DNA of 64,000 nucleotides from Odiellus spinosus (taxonomy: Eukaryota > Arthropoda > Arachnida > Opiliones > Phalangiidae): contig OY987234.1 in the NCBI GenBank assembly GCA_963920705.1, positions 6,831,851-6,895,850 of the forward strand, in the 5' to 3' direction. Positions 46,482 through 58,775 of the stretch are shown piece after piece. Every line of letters begins with the position of its first letter. Position 1 is the stretch's first letter. Made by a program: the position numbers and the translations under genes. The notes under the pieces were generated by a model that was not told where the DNA came from, searched no databases, and worked only from the letters and a program-made list of their open reading frames with translations.

Positions 46482-47408
46482 GGGAGTACAAATTTCTTCA
46501 TTAGCGCGATATTAATTTTTGAAATATATAGAAAAGCGTTATTGCAAATTATTCGTATCGAAAAGGGATTTTATTCCTTTGAAAGCGAGAATGAAGAGAA
46601 AAATAAATTAATGTTTTATTGAATCTTGCTTCTTAAAGTATGAGTAACGTTTGCGTAGTAAACATTCGGGAAGTGTCTTTGATTGTGCAAAAAATATATT
46701 CATGCCGATTTTGGAATCAAAAGACGACCCTTTGGATTAATAAAATCCCCGCGACACGCGAATCGAGCGCTAAATCCTTCTCGGTTCGTCTTATCGAGCG
46801 TACAACAACAGGGCGAGTCTCTGATATTTAACTTCTGGCCCAAGGTTCAGGGGAGTCTTTTGATTAGTGGGAGGTCCTGCTACCACTAACTGCTGCCTGA
46901 TATCTGTTCGGTCAGCAGATCATAAAACTTAGTTTTTTAACTGGTTCTAAATCGGATTAAACGGATTTTTTAATCTATCTTCGAAATTGAAAGTCATCTG
47001 TTTGGAATTCGATTAAAATTCTGCTAAAAAATGGAATCAGTTTCGATTGAAAATGATAATAAAAATCTCTTCATTTTTCTCTTCACTCTCCCTTTAAAAC
47101 AATTTATATTAGAATATTATGGTAAACTCAGTTTACCACAATCTTGCTTAGCGTAAAATTTAACGTAGAAAACCCCAATTCTCTACGGAAAGTTTTACTC
47201 TTTTGAATATTGTATACCCCGCTCTATTCGAAGTCAACTTTTTGCGATTACGAAATTTCCCAAAGCCTAACTAGTAGGCCAAAAATATATCGTAACTGGT
47301 AGGCGAGGCGTTACGCTCGACGAGAACTAAAGTCGTAGGCGGAAGGACTGTCTATAATATAATCTGAAATTTAAATTTCTAAGGGAAACTTTGAAACGAG
47401 CGAGTTAG

Positions 47409-47439
<31 letters not shown>

Positions 47440-48627
47440 CTTGGCAATTTGGGGTCGGACCATTAGTCCCGAAACTTAACAAACCGTGAATCTTTAAAGT
47501 AAACCCTATTCGTCAAAAATATTTTTAAAGAAGCCCGGTTTTAAAGGGCTAGTAGCGACAATTTTATAAAATTGATAAAATATTTAGAATGATTTCGAGA
47601 GAATAATTCTAATAAATAATTCAATCATCCGTACTACTTTATAATTTCGCTGATGGAAGATTGAAACGAATCTAAGATTAAAAGTGATATAACGCCTTAA
47701 TAAGATTCGATTCTGTCCCAAATCTTTTAAGATTAAGGTGACTATTGTTCATAGTACTACTATTTAAGTAAGTTTCATTCCCTTTAAAGAAATAGTGAGT
47801 TTTGAAGTAAAATTTCGTTTATAACGAAGTAGGATTTTCCTTAATTTATCAACATTACGCTCCGGAACTAAACATTAACCGATTAATCTTTGTGTATAAG
47901 AAAACAACCTAACTACCTCTTTAATTCCGCGAGACGTAGGACCACTCCCTATCGTATAGTCAAGCCACTAATTTAACTTAATTCTCTTTCTTAGAAATGT
48001 TTTTTCCTCTTCATTGTGCTGGGGCGGTGTAAAAAATAGTTTAGCCAGGTGATACCTATAGCATTTCGATCCGGTTAGAATAGATAAACCTTGTTTTGTT
48101 ATGGTACGAAACGAATAGCGAGGGAGAACGAGTCAAACGCCGTCTATTGTCCGTCTGTCGCCCACGCATTAAGTATATAAGTATATAAGGGTCGAAAGGA
48201 AAAACACCCCAACTTCCTTAAATACATCTAGCCGAACTATAAGAGTTCAACCTTGAATAAGGCATTTTTACGAGAAACAAGAGTCATTAGCTTTATAAGC
48301 GTATCGAGCAAAAGTCTCTAACCGGATTGCCTTACTTCCTGCTATTAGAAACTATAGACCCAGAAAAGAACCAACATTCTCCGCCGCTGTACCCGCTGCG
48401 GGACTATTAACGCACGGACACGTAGCTCGATAGGGATCGAGAGAAACGAGGAAAAAAAAAAAAAAAATCTTTTAGCGTCATCTAGCGGCAGACAATGTCT
48501 GCAGCCGAGTCTTAAAAAAGTAGCCGAGGCTTGGCTTCCTGGTGCTTATCTTCCAAGTTAGCCGCTATTGATCGCCACAATTTTGGTTGTTTCTCTACGT
48601 AAATTGCTTACAAATAATCATGCGTGG
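46482..48627. other. Non-coding DNA with (GA)13 at 47409-47434
   Basis: Also a short perfect hairpin, TGGTAAACTCAGTTTACCA, at 47120-47138. No gene recognised. Confidence 0.5.
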
Positions 48628-49134
48628 TTGACAGGCAACTCCAGGTAGAGCTTCTGCGATAGAGATATGCCCCTTCCCATACCCTCTGTCGTCGACAAAC
48701 CGCAGTTTGATTGTAGCACCATGTCTGAGTCGGGAAATTACGTGACTTTGACAGCACTTCCCCATTTCCACACCACCTCGAAACTGGAGGTCACGTATGC
48801 GACGCATGGGTCGACAATATCCAAATTGATCTAAATTGCTAAAATATGATGTGTTCCGCGCATATTTGAAGAAGGCGCGAATTTCTTCAGCCTTAAAAAA
48901 CATGAATTTGTTTACCCATTTTGGTAGATGGTGCCAGCTTTGCAAATAATTGACGGTCAGAGTAACGGAACCTTTACTTGAAATTCTGGGTCGTTTCCCC
49001 GTCTCGCAGATGGCGCCAGCCGTCTCTAGAAGTCACTTATCCCAAAGAGGCATATCTCTATGACGCAGACTTGAAAGATCTCTGCTTCTGCATATCTAAA
49101 GCGGTTTAGGGCACCACCTGGAGTTGCCTGTTGA
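48628..49134 (+). mobile_element. Dispersed repeat family 3, copy c, full length with TIRs
   Basis: The termini TTGACAGGCAACTCCAGGT and ACCTGGAGTTGCCTGTTGAC are inverted repeats about 20 bp long. The interior holds the CATACCCTCTGTCGTCGACA and GATGGCGCCAGC blocks shared with copies a and b. Length about 507 bp; non-autonomous. The 116-codon frame inside is accidental. Confidence 0.8.
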
Positions 49135-49795
49135 CATTTGTATACTTATACAGGATGGACAGAGTGTCACTTGCATTCGTGTTTCTCATTATGAATTTAT
49201 GAATCTGTTTAAATAGCTTGGCCATGAAGTAATAGTCCTAGGTTTTCTGTTGCCTGTGGTATGTTTATCCAAGGAGATATCTTGAATGGAGTAAAAGGTT
49301 TAGAAGAAGTCTCTTTTCGCGCTATTTCTTAGTCACCCGCGGAAATAATAGAGTTTATTCGGTTTGTCGGGTGTATACCAACGTGGAATTATATAGACAA
49401 AGGGAGACCGCTCTGTGTTGCTGAATGCGGGACCGCTTATTAGCCGCCCTCGCGTATACATTGCCGTACTTATAAGTACGAATCAACAGAGTCGGTTTTC
49501 TTTCGGGGTCCGAGCGCTCGGCTGTCTGTATTACGTAGTAACGCCTAACGCGTAACATCGGGGCACCTCTTAATGAGCTATAGGGCCGCCGCTTTTATCT
49601 AGCGTCTTTCTCCAACTCCAGCCGTATTTTATACACGAGGATGACCTCTAAATAACGACCTCGACAGTCCAGCCATAGACTGCAAAGACGCCCAAAAACA
49701 AAAGCCAAAAGACGTCAGCTTGAGAATTTCATTTCTGCTTGGCCTCTTTTGTCTTAGGTTTTGAACTTCTGGCTTAATATTACATTTATTTACGG
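49135..49795. other. Non-coding DNA
   Basis: Nothing recognised. Confidence 0.45.
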
Positions 49796-50532
49796 CCTAT
49801 TTTGTAATTTTATTACTATCCAGACTATTTTGTAATTTTATTACTATCCAGACTATTTTGTAATTTTATTACTATCCAGACTATTTTGTAACTTTATTAC
49901 TGTGCAGACAATTTTGTAACTTTATTACTGTGCAGACAATATCGTAACTTTATTACTGTCCAGACAATATCGTAATTTTATTACTGTCCAGACAATATCG
50001 TAATTTTATTACTGTCCAGACAATATCGTAATTTTATTACTGTCCAGACAATATCGTAATTTTATTACTGTCCAGACAATATCGTAATTTTATTACTGTC
50101 CAGACAATATCGTAATTTTATTACTGTCCAGACAATATCGTAATTTTATTACTGTCCAGACAATATCGTAATTTTATTACTGTCCAGACAATATCGTAAT
50201 TTTATTACTGTCCAGACAATATCGTAATTTTATTACTGTCCAGACAATATCGTAATTTTATTACTGTCCAGACAATATCGTAATTTTATTACTGTCCAGA
50301 CAATATCGTAATTTTATTACTGTCCAGATAATATCGTAATTTTATTACTGTCCAGACAATATCGTAATTTTATTACTGTCCAGACAATATAGTAATTTTA
50401 TTACTTTCCAGACAATATAGTAATTTTATTACTTTCCAGACAATATAGTAATTTTATTACTTTCCAGACAATATAGTAATTTTATTACTTTCCAGACAAT
50501 ATAGTAATTTTATTACTTTCCAGACAATATAG
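49796..50532 (+). repeat. Minisatellite block 1, 28-bp unit, about 26 copies
   Basis: The unit is CAGACAATATCGTAATTTTA followed by TTACTGTC. Variants are ordered: TATTTTG..CTATC units at the left, then TTTTGTAAC..CTGTG, a long uniform run of TATCG..CTGTC, then TATAG..CTTTC at the right. Confidence 0.95.
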
Positions 50533-50910
50533 TCTCAACTATTTTTTATTTTTATATTCTAATCTTACTACTGAACTATTTTTTATTTTGAAATATAAAT
50601 ACTTGACTATTCCTTTATTTTGAAATTTAACACTCGACTATTCCTTTATTTTGAAATTTAACACTCGACTATTCCTTTATTTTGAAATTTAACACTCGAC
50701 TATTCCTTTATTTTGAAATTTAACACTCGACTATTCCTTTATTTTGAAATTTAACACTCGACTATTCCTTTATTTTGAAATTTAACACTCGACTATTCCT
50801 TTATTTTGAAATCTAAATACTTGACTATTCCTTTATTTTGAAGTCTAAATACTTGGCTATTTCTTTATTTTCTAATTATTAAAGGACAATTTCTTAATTT
50901 ACTTTTATTA
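50533..50910 (+). repeat. Minisatellite block 2, 31-bp unit, about 10 copies
   Basis: The unit is GACTATTCCTTTATTTTGAA followed by ATTTAACACTC, degenerate at both ends. It starts with the same GACTAT as the left units of block 1. Confidence 0.92.
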
Positions 50911-50924
50911 TAATTTTTTTGATT

Positions 50925-51398
50925 TATTCCCAAGTGTGCATAGAAACAATCCTGAAATAAATACGAATATAAAATAAAGAAATATAGTCCAGAAATTAAT
51001 AATATTAAGAAATAAAGAAATAGTCCAGAAATTAATCAGATTAATAAATAAAGAAATAGTCCAGAAATAAATAAGATTATAAAGAAATAGTCCAGAAATA
51101 AATAAGATTATAAAGAAATAGTCCAGAAATAAATAAGATTATAAAGAAATAGTCCAGAAATAAATAAGATTATAAAGAAATAGTCCAGAAATAAATAAGA
51201 TTATAAAGAAATAGTCCAGAAATAAATAAGATTATAAAGAAATAGTCCAGAAATAAATAAGATTATAAAGAAATAGTCCAGAAATAAATAAGATTATAAA
51301 GAAATAGTCCAGAAATAAATAAGATTATAAAGAAATAGTCCAGAAATAAATAAGATTATAAAGAAATAGTCCAGAAATAAATAAGATTATAAAGAAAT
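50925..51398 (-). repeat. Minisatellite block 3, 31-bp unit, opposite orientation
   Basis: The unit is AAAGAAATAGTCCAGAAATA followed by AATAAGATTAT. Its reverse complement begins GACTATTTCTTTATA, close to the block 2 unit, so block 3 looks like a related array in inverted orientation. It continues at 52002 beyond the LINE insertion. Confidence 0.92.
51380..51398. repeat. 19-bp repeat flanking LINE, left copy
   Basis: AATAAGATTATAAAGAAAT recurs at 52002-52020 after the LINE poly(A). It fits a target-site duplication, but because the target is a tandem array the true length is uncertain. Confidence 0.6.
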
Positions 51399-52001
51399 AT
51401 GGAATAATTGCTTTGGGAAATGCCAGCTATTCCACTTTACGGCCTTTAATTGTTTTACAAAACAAGATATTACGTATCTGTTTGCACAAACCTTATGACT
51501 ACCCAACGAAATTACTCTACCGAGAATTTAAAACTATGTCAATCGCGCAATTATATACATTTCAAATATTGTTGAACGGTTTCCAGAAACATTTTAAGGA
51601 ATGTAAAATAACTCATGTTAGAAATACTAGATCTATAGATAGTAAAAATTTGGTCTTACCTAAGGTTACTACAACCTTAGCACAAAATCACGCGTCCTAC
51701 CAAGCGATAAAAATATTCAATAGCCTGGATCAAACTATAAAAAATCAAACTGATTATAACCTGTTTAAAAAGAAGTTAAAACTATGGATAACGGATAAAT
51801 ACTAAAAAGAAAAAAAAAAAAAAAAAAAAATTGTACGGCGACCAATTTCATGTAGTTTATGTAACCGAACAGTCACCCACACACAAGAAATTCTTAGGTG
51901 GGCGACACAACATTTCCACTACTTACTAATAACTCAAATGTATTAAATAAAATGGAAATGGAAAAATAAATAATAATAATAATAAAAAAAAAAAAAAAAA
52001 A
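51399..52001 (+). mobile_element. 5'-truncated LINE (jockey/CR1-like) inserted in the minisatellite
   Basis: About 600 bp: the end of the reverse transcriptase frame, a short 3' UTR with AATAAA near 51945, a (TAA)n run and a terminal A tract (51985-52003). It splits block 3, whose repeats resume immediately afterwards. Confidence 0.85.
51401..51805 (+). pseudogene. LINE ORF2 C-terminal fragment
   Basis: The open frame starts within the truncation point; the residues before the first TTG read GIIA. It ends at TAA 51803-51805. It contains LQNKILRICLHKPYDYPT and a conserved FKTMSIAQLYTFQ stretch, then TRSIDSKNLVLPKV and a final FKKKLKLW. This pattern is typical of the region after the RT domain in jockey/CR1-like non-LTR elements. 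The RT catalytic core and endonuclease are missing, so the copy is dead on arrival. It was probably made by incomplete target-primed reverse transcription. Confidence 0.85.
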
Positions 52002-52060
52002 AATAAGATTATAAAGAAATAGTCCAGAAATAAATTAGATTATAAAAAAATATTTCAGAA
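52002..52060 (-). repeat. Minisatellite block 3, remainder after LINE
   Basis: One clear unit and one or two decayed units of the 31-bp repeat, starting with the right copy of the 19-bp flank. Confidence 0.85.
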
Positions 52061-53265
52061 ATAAGATAAAAAATGGTTTTAATATTATTAACTCGAATAT
52101 ATATATATTTTTTAAGGAATACATTTATAAATGTCCTACGTCTTTACTTGTAGCGTATATATGTTTCTAACGTTATTTCTAGCCCATTTTATTCCCAACT
52201 TTTACACGTATATAATTAAATTGAATATTATTAACTATAATCTATTTAGTTGAAATTTAAATGTAAATGTAAATATTTATTGGAGCTTAAATATAGTTAA
52301 TCCCGGACGCGAGCTTGACAAAGATTACCAGCGTAATGCCTTTACTGGCGCAAAGAGCGGCTATATTTCAGCCGCTTTATAGGGTATTAAATAGTTAGCG
52401 AGGCCTTTGATCTTTGTCAATGTAAGGCTTAGAGAACACGAGGAGCGTAAATAAAAGGTCGAGCCGGAAGAGTGCTCGAGGCTGACTTTTAAGATTTTCT
52501 CATCTCTTTCATAGTTGATTTCCTTCCGAAATTAGTTATAAATTTACAACGAGGTTCTCGAGGAGCGAAAGCTAGCTCGAATTTAGAATAACTTAACCGG
52601 GCAGAGCAATCGGGTTCCGAGATTCAGAATTCAGAGTTCCGCTAGCGGGTCTTGAAAGCCGCGAATAATTTAAAATACGAAGCTGTCGGCCAATCACCGA
52701 GAGTTTTCAATAAAGATACAAGGTCCGGATCCCCTTGGAAATAAGTCTTTAATACCCGGGAACTTAGCTTCGAAAGCGCTGGAAACTGAAAACGTTTGAC
52801 CTTAGGCCTTAGGTCGAGAAGCGATGCTCGAGTTCGAGTCGCTTACAAATTAAGCATCAATTTTTAACGAACGAGGAGAAAATTGAGAGAAAATTTGAAA
52901 TTTTAAAAATCAACTCGGGCGCGCCATAAGCTAAATAAGGAACTTTCATCAATTTAGCCCTAGAAGCTACGATGGACGATAAACTCGTAAAGGTTTTAAC
53001 TATTTAAAATTTGACCCTTATTAATTATACAAAGTTCGAAATATTATCCTCCGTGGAAAATAATTTAACGAAATAAAATTTAATGATGATAGTTAGATTA
53101 TAAAAGCGAGTTAAGCCTCGGTCAGCACTCGCAATTACGTTAAAAAAATCTTCAATAATACATTTTTTATTTTTAAAGGATTTATTATATACGCTACGAA
53201 AATAGCGATTTTAAAAAACAGATTACCTCTCTGATGATGTTAAAAACAAAAGTACAATTTAGGAG
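52061..53265. other. Non-coding DNA
   Basis: Nothing recognised. Confidence 0.45.
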
Positions 53266-53520
53266 TACTTCCACCCAGTACTAGTGCTGGGTGGAAATAT
53301 TACGAGTAATCGAATAATCGTTTACTTTTAGAAGTAATTGCCAAGATCATTTAATCAGTTCACAGAGTTCATTGATGATTACTTTCAATGATTACTACTT
53401 CAACCTCAACGTTTTGCCGTCTTTAGCAGCAGGATTAAATCTGATATTAATCGTAAATGCAATCGTTGAAAGTAATTCAACGATTATCTATTACTTTATT
53501 CAGTAATTGTAACGTTCTAC
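53266..53520 (+). mobile_element. hAT-like MITE start with head-to-head terminal motif
   Basis: TTCCACCCAG and CTGGGTGGAA face each other around TACTAGTG at 53266-53293. To the right come GAGTAATCGAATAATCGTTT and many AGTAAT/ATTACT motifs, a composition I associate with widespread animal hAT MITEs. I did not find a matching right terminus, so the end is approximate. Confidence 0.4.
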
Positions 53521-56500
53521 TCTCGTGTTAAAGCAATGTACAGTTTTAAGGAAGCAATTGTACATAAATACACACAGATTACAGAAAGATATTTAAATCA
53601 AAAACTAAATCGATCCAATATATTCGGGATTCAATCTAATTAAGTGTAATCAAAAATTATCAACTCGATGTGGAAGCTAAGCTAATAAATTTTAATCCCT
53701 TTTAATCATAATTTAATAGACCACGGGAGTGAAGTTCCCTTCGATAAACACTACAATACGGTTAAATCAAGTCTAAATTCGTCCTTATTTCACGAACTGC
53801 ATATAGATCACATAAAGTGAATTCGGATAAAGATCATAAAGCGAATGAAAAAGCTATATTTGGCCAATTTTTGAATGAGCCAGGCAGAATGGATCTCGGC
53901 TAATCCATCGGGGATAGTTCCCCGCGTAAACCACATTTACATAGGAATAATTCAGTCAGATTTGCCTAAACCAAAATCTTGTAGGAAGTATAGAGGGAAT
54001 AGCCTATTGACATTTCTCATATAAAGACGCCAGTAGAGGGTGTCAGTCCAGATAGAGGTCGAGTTTTGGACAAGAACTTCTATTTATTTTTTCTTTATTC
54101 ATAGTTGGAAATTATATGATAAATCCAATTTAATCAGAATAGTTAACTGATTATTATAAATAGTTAACTGACTATATTTGTGAATTATCTTGTCCAAACC
54201 TCGACGTTTAAGGACAGATCATCCTCAAATATTCAGGGCTGTCAGTTGAGCAGTTGCACTCCAGTTTTTGGGCGATTTTCCAAGGGTGATTTTGGGGAAG
54301 AAAAACGTGGGACGGATGCATGTATTGGTTAAATTATAAGTTCCAAAACTATAAAATAAACCACCCCTCAAAAAATGAACAACCAAATTTTAGTAGGTCA
54401 AAGTCGTAGTTTTTTATCTTAATTTAAAGCATTTTGCATGGCAAAGTGTATTGAACATAACTCTTTTTGTTTTTGGGCTATAAAAAAACTAAGAAAGAGG
54501 CTGGCTAATTTAAATTCTACCCTAAGAGATGCATATTTTCCAATCAAGCGGAGCCAGGTTCCCAATCCTCACCAAATTGAGATATTTAAAAAGTTGCACA
54601 TACAACCTTACGTACATGCGCGATTGGAATACGAATATGGTAACGACAACGTAGACTAAACACCGAAACAGTCTGTTACACCCTCTAAAATTACTCCAAG
54701 CCAAAACCCGCTCAATATACTTCCTTTACATCGATGCCTAGTAGCCACTTCAATATCTCTCCTTTTATACTTCCGAATTTCTTGCGATTTTTTTTATAGA
54801 ATGAGGGTCTCCTTGCTCCAAATCTCCTCTACGGGTGATTCAAATTTATTCGTTTTTTACATCTTTTCCTCGTGAAAAAAAGTTTTGGTAAAAAACTCAC
54901 TTAAACCGAGGTATAGTGTTAATCTAAGCTTCTGTATTTAAGTACTATACGATTCTGACATTCAAATTTCCCTCCCCTCAACTCAATTCGCATTACAGGG
55001 ATTTATATCTCGAGGATGTTTCTCTGATTTGGAATGTATTTCAATAGTTTTAACGTGAAGTGGTTCGAAGAATTTTATTGGAGACGAACTTTCACTCGGA
55101 GCATCATCAGCGTGCAGATTCATCTTAGTAGGGTAATTACGATATGTTAAAGTTTCGTAAAACATCACACGATTAAGTTTAACATGCTGCGCGTCATTTT
55201 ACAACTACCGATATATTTAACACCTCGTATGTAGAGAAAACACCCCTTTGCTTATTAATACAAAATACAATATAATGAACTAATGATTAGATAAAACTCT
55301 AATTCACGCAAGTTGGTAAAACGTATTCTTTAACACAACCAGATTATAACACGGTATACACCCATTTGTCATCTCCATAATTTAATTTGAACCGGCATTT
55401 TGTATATACGTCTAAGGGTTCTCGCTTTATATTTTAGGGCAGATTTTTGACATATTAGCACAAAATTATTATAATATCTTAATAATTCGTCTCGGGATTG
55501 GCCAATTAAGTTTACTTGCCTGTATACAGATTCAATTTTGCTAGAATGGATTTGAATTGCTTTAGCCAAAATTACCTAACCTGGCAACGAAGATTAATGG
55601 TAAGAGAACACGACGGTGACTGGAAGATAATGTGTATGGTACGTTTATCAACTTGTTCGTAACAAGCTTGTAGAGAGGGAAATAAAAATACCCTCGATGG
55701 TGGGGCGCGCTGGGATGAGGAGAGACAAGGGGTGAGGGGTCCGGGAAGGCGAGAAGTGAAACACGTGTTATTGGCAGCGCATCCTCGATCTAAAAGGACT
55801 TTCCTCTTCATAGCGGAACACATCCGGAGAAATACTCACACATACATACAAGGGGACATACTTATATGTACAAGATTATTTTTCCTCGGAATCTTTGCTC
55901 AAATTTGTATAAAGAAGGAATATGGAGAGGCCAAAACGGTAGCGTAGAGTACTAACAGAATCTCTTTAAATTTTCAACATCAACTAATCATGCGACTTCT
56001 TTATTTCCAGGTGGTTCTACAATATCTACTCTCATTCAGTTTTAGTTCTCATTGACTACTTTTAATCCCAAGAGATTTAACATGACGTATTAATACGCCT
56101 CATTTTTTTCCCGTCAACTCTCTACAATTTAGATAAATTTAAAGCGTAACATATTTTTAAATAGATAATTTTTCGATAACAGATTCGAGCTGAAAAGAAC
56201 AGATGTGGCCAATAATAAAATGTATATTCTATAACTTTTCCGCTCTTCTCTAGGAGGAGATCTCTGTTAGTTTAGAAATGGATTGAAAAGTGACTAGTAG
56301 GTTCTAAAGATCTTCAAAAATAGTTTTTAACCATGAAGTAGCGGTTTCTTAATTTAATTTAATAATAAATTAATTAATCACAATAATTATATCTACCATA
56401 AATCTAGATAATCCCGAAAACTTACCATCTAAAGCTAGATGATGTATACTAGATTCGAACGCGTTGAAAATTCAAGCTGATTTTACTTCTTAGACGGAAG

Positions 56501-58668
56501 AAGGCATAGTCTGGGTCAAAAAGCTTTTTTTTACGAAGAAGAAAAACTTGAAAAAAGTTGGAAAGTCGAGGCCCAAGCTTGGAGGGTATTAAGGGGGCTA
56601 CATAAGACCCAACCTCTCTCCCCGACGATGCCGTTCAATCGAGACCCTGGAGTATTTTATTCCCGGTTAAAAAACTCTTAAGAAGTCACGATAAATTAGA
56701 TCGGATTAAATCCGGGGGATTACTAGCCGGGTTTTCTGGATTTTCTAAGGAACGCCATCAAAAGAGAAATAACAAAAAAAAAAGAAATACACGATTTTTT
56801 TTCTCTGGGTTTCGGTACAACGCGCTATATAATATGGACAAACATAGTTTAATCTCGTGGGTCAAGCGATCGAGGATGTAAAGGTCAAATAAGCGAGAGA
56901 GCCACACACCGCGGCTAAACGTATATGGTTATAATACTTCAAATATATTCTGGGCCAACATAAGTTTAGTTTATAGCACATGATCTCAAACGGTATAGTC
57001 AGAGTTCAAATCATATACAAAGTGTCTGTTCCACAGAGGTCAAGAATGGATTAGAATATACAGATTAAGGCACAAAAATTGTTATTCTCAACCGATGTTA
57101 AATTCGGGTTTAACGACCCGCTAGTGATTTCTTTATTAAAGTGAAACTTGGAGCTAAAAATTTAACAGCTTTTGAATTTATTTTCGGAATCACCATGCCA
57201 AAAAACGTATTCGATCATTTTAAAACAATTATTAGACCAGTTTTCTTGGGCGTCAAACGCCGGTCTATTCTTTTAATGTTAGGATATTACAAGAGCTGTC
57301 AAAGGCTGAAATAATATGATTGCCCCGAATTTATATTTACATTTATTCGAACTTTACCCGAATTTAGAAATCAATTTAAACACCAAAAACATGTCTAATA
57401 ATAATTCCGAAAACAAATTCAAAGGCTCATCCATTTTTAGCTCCAAGTTTCCCTTTAAGGTTTACACGAAAACTCATATTTATTCTTTTTTATTTAACTA
57501 TCAATCCAAACGCAAGTAAATCATCCTTCAAGTTTATAAGACGACATACTGCTGGTGACAATGAACTGAGTCCGATTTTCTCAGTCTATGGTTTCAGCCT
57601 AAGTATTCCGAAATTTGTACAGAAAGGCGCCCAAGCCCAATATATTCTTTCTCCATCGTTTCCTGAAAGCTCTGACGACAAAACTTTCAGAACCACATAC
57701 CAGTCATAAGAAGCCTTGTTGTAAACTTCAAGTATGATTTACCTGTGGTCTAAAGGAACGTGATAAACTTAAAATGGTCATTCTGCCGGACCCTCGACTT
57801 CTTTGTATAACGTTAAAACAATTTGTGTCTCTCTGGTGAATTAACTCCATACTGTACTATTAATTAAGGTTTACTGACACGTTGAATATTATTTTCAAGC
57901 TCCATAGTACGAACAAGTCGTTACATTAAAAGGTTTCGGTCAAAATAAACGCCAGGTTTTGTTATTCATATTTATCTATTAAGATAAATGTCCATTGTTA
58001 ATAGGCCTACGTTCAGGCAAATACGCACGTACGCTTCGTGCTGGGGCGAAAAAACTACAAACTTTGAACTGTATCCTACGAAGGAAGTTGTAACTTAATT
58101 TTACGACATTGGGTCCATTATTATCACTAATTTGTAAAATCATAGTCGAATGTAATCTAATATATTTTTCCTTTTTTTTTTTACATTCCATGGCGTTGTC
58201 ATTAGCGCTATATATATAGATATCGTTAAGTAGCGAATGGTTAGCGACAAGCTCGGTATTGCTCGGATGGATCCCTTAGAGAGGAAGTTACGAGAACCAT
58301 TTGGAGGTACGTACTATAGCTATAATCATTAGGAATTACGAGTCGTGATTTATATCGGTGGCTGCCAGGATATTAGCTCGTAGAGAACCACCAGGACCGC
58401 GCTCTCTTCCGCGGCGGATCCATCGTAGCCCTATAGCTACTCGCCCAATTAAACCTTATCTGCCCATGGACATAAATCACGCCTCACTTTTTGCCCACCC
58501 ACTCCTATCTCAACCCATCTTCTCAAAACCCCTTTCAACTCTATATATCCCTTTCAGGCACGCTTATCCTTCAAATAGAGGCTGAACACGAAAATTATAG
58601 CATACTTATATATTCATAAGTTCACAAGGAGAAACACGGATGTAAGGGGCACGACCTTCATCTACCAG
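53521..58668. other. Non-coding DNA
   Basis: No recognisable gene. Short open frames at 54438-54659 (+), 54983-55168 (-) and 55369-55569 (-) look slightly more protein-like than the rest but match no family that I know. A fragment related to the 17-kb duplication lies at 57945-58005. Confidence 0.45.
57945..58005 (+). repeat. Fragment related to 16905/17266 duplication
   Basis: It shares AACGCCAGGTTTTGTT.TTCAT and CATTGTTAATAG with 17266-17527. Confidence 0.6.
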
Positions 58669-58775
58669 GTAAGAATAGAAATATCAACACAAGGAGGTGT
58701 CCTAAACCTCTAGTTAGACAGAAGCAAGCGTGTCTAGTTCCACCTGGAGTTGCATATCAACATTTCTATTCTTAC
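58669..58775. repeat. 107-bp inverted-repeat element
   Basis: GTAAGAATAGAAAT at 58669-58682 and its perfect inverse at 58762-58775. A CCACCTGGAGTTGC block inside matches the family 3 terminus at 49114-49127. Confidence 0.65.

Noticed and set aside
48595-48945. 116-codon minus-strand frame
   Set aside because: Contained almost entirely in the family 3 repeat at 48628-49134.
49796-51398. Regular repeats that might suggest a CRISPR array
   Set aside because: Units are head to tail with no unique spacers, and the context is eukaryotic; they are minisatellites.
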